Assembly: GCA_003486025.1 (NCBI GenBank)
Contig: DNHA01000223.1
Span: forward strand, 1-6,741
Length of the DNA stretch: 6,741 nt
Source of the DNA: Micrococcaceae bacterium
Lineage (GTDB): Bacteria > Actinomycetota > Actinomycetes > Actinomycetales > Micrococcaceae
Direction of reading: 5' to 3'
Shown: positions 6,700 through 6,741 of the stretch, in pieces
Layout: every line of letters starts with the position of its first letter
Position numbering within the stretch: position 1 is the first letter of the stretch
The notes under the pieces: generated by a model
Told to the model about the DNA's origin: nothing
What the model saw: only the letters and a program-made list of their open reading frames with translations
Database searches by the model: none
Translations under genes and position numbers: made by a program

Positions 6700-6741
6700 C
6701 TACTCGCCAACGAGTTCAGGAGAAGAACGCGCAACGTAATT
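6700..6741 (-). CDS. Possible 3' end of a further minus-strand gene (partial)
   Basis: Reading leftwards from the right edge, one minus-strand frame gives NYVARSSPELVGE and then TAG (6700-6702), 39 bases before the small gene's ATG. That spacing would suit two genes in one minus-strand unit. Thirteen codons are too few to show it is real, and a second minus-strand frame is also open here. Nothing can be said about function. Confidence 0.2.
   Translation of the reverse strand, partial: NYVARSSPELVGE

Noticed and set aside
6619..6741. Second minus-strand frame open from the right edge, overlapping the 50-aa gene
   Set aside because: It has no start in view, overlaps the better-supported small gene, and its Leu/Ser/Cys-rich translation with no ribosome site looks like an off-frame reading.
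6659..6741. Plus-strand gene start near the right edge, including AGGAGAAG at 6719-6726
   Set aside because: The ATG at 6659 runs only six codons, and no start codon with proper spacing follows the purine-rich site before the edge.

Overview
The window is a late-operon segment of a siphovirus-type phage or prophage: the end of the tape measure gene, then the tail-tip and host-contact genes, all on the plus strand. A short minus-strand gene meets them tail to tail at the right end. Most of the DNA is GC-rich (45 of 60 bases at 2041-2100). Start sites carry strong Shine-Dalgarno sequences, and two of the four starts seen are TTG. The minor-tail proteins have the organisation I recognise from phages of high-GC Gram-positive hosts such as Arthrobacter and related Actinobacteria. 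The host assignment is inference; nothing here separates a free phage from an integrated prophage.

Layout: 2-1054 is the C-terminal 350 residues of the tape measure protein, open at the left edge. A 63-base gap follows, holding a 14-bp hairpin at 1065-1095. Then come a distal-tail-like minor tail protein (1118-1945), a large tail hub-like protein (1947-4205), a tail-fibre-like protein ending in an SGNH-fold esterase/hydrolase domain (4202-5782) and a concanavalin A/LamG-like tail protein (5792-6511). The last four lie 1 base apart, overlapping by 4 bases, or 9 bases apart, as expected for one translationally coupled transcript.

Working together (family knowledge plus inference): the tape measure protein sets tail length. 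The distal-tail-like and hub-like proteins close the tail tube. The SGNH and LamG-like proteins are the exposed parts that would bind, and perhaps de-esterify, a polysaccharide on the host surface. The SGNH domain keeps the GDS and GNND blocks, but the aspartate normally three residues before the catalytic histidine is a threonine.

Right end: the plus-strand gene stops at 6511. A 50-codon minus-strand frame (6508-6660) with a good Shine-Dalgarno sequence ends on it with overlapping stop codons. Its 5' half is AT-richer (23 of 60 GC at 6601-6660). A second minus-strand frame runs in from the right edge and stops at 6700. This looks like the start of a separate minus-strand unit, possibly a cargo (moron) locus. 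I found no RNA genes, insertion sequences, CRISPR arrays, attachment sites, holin or endolysin.
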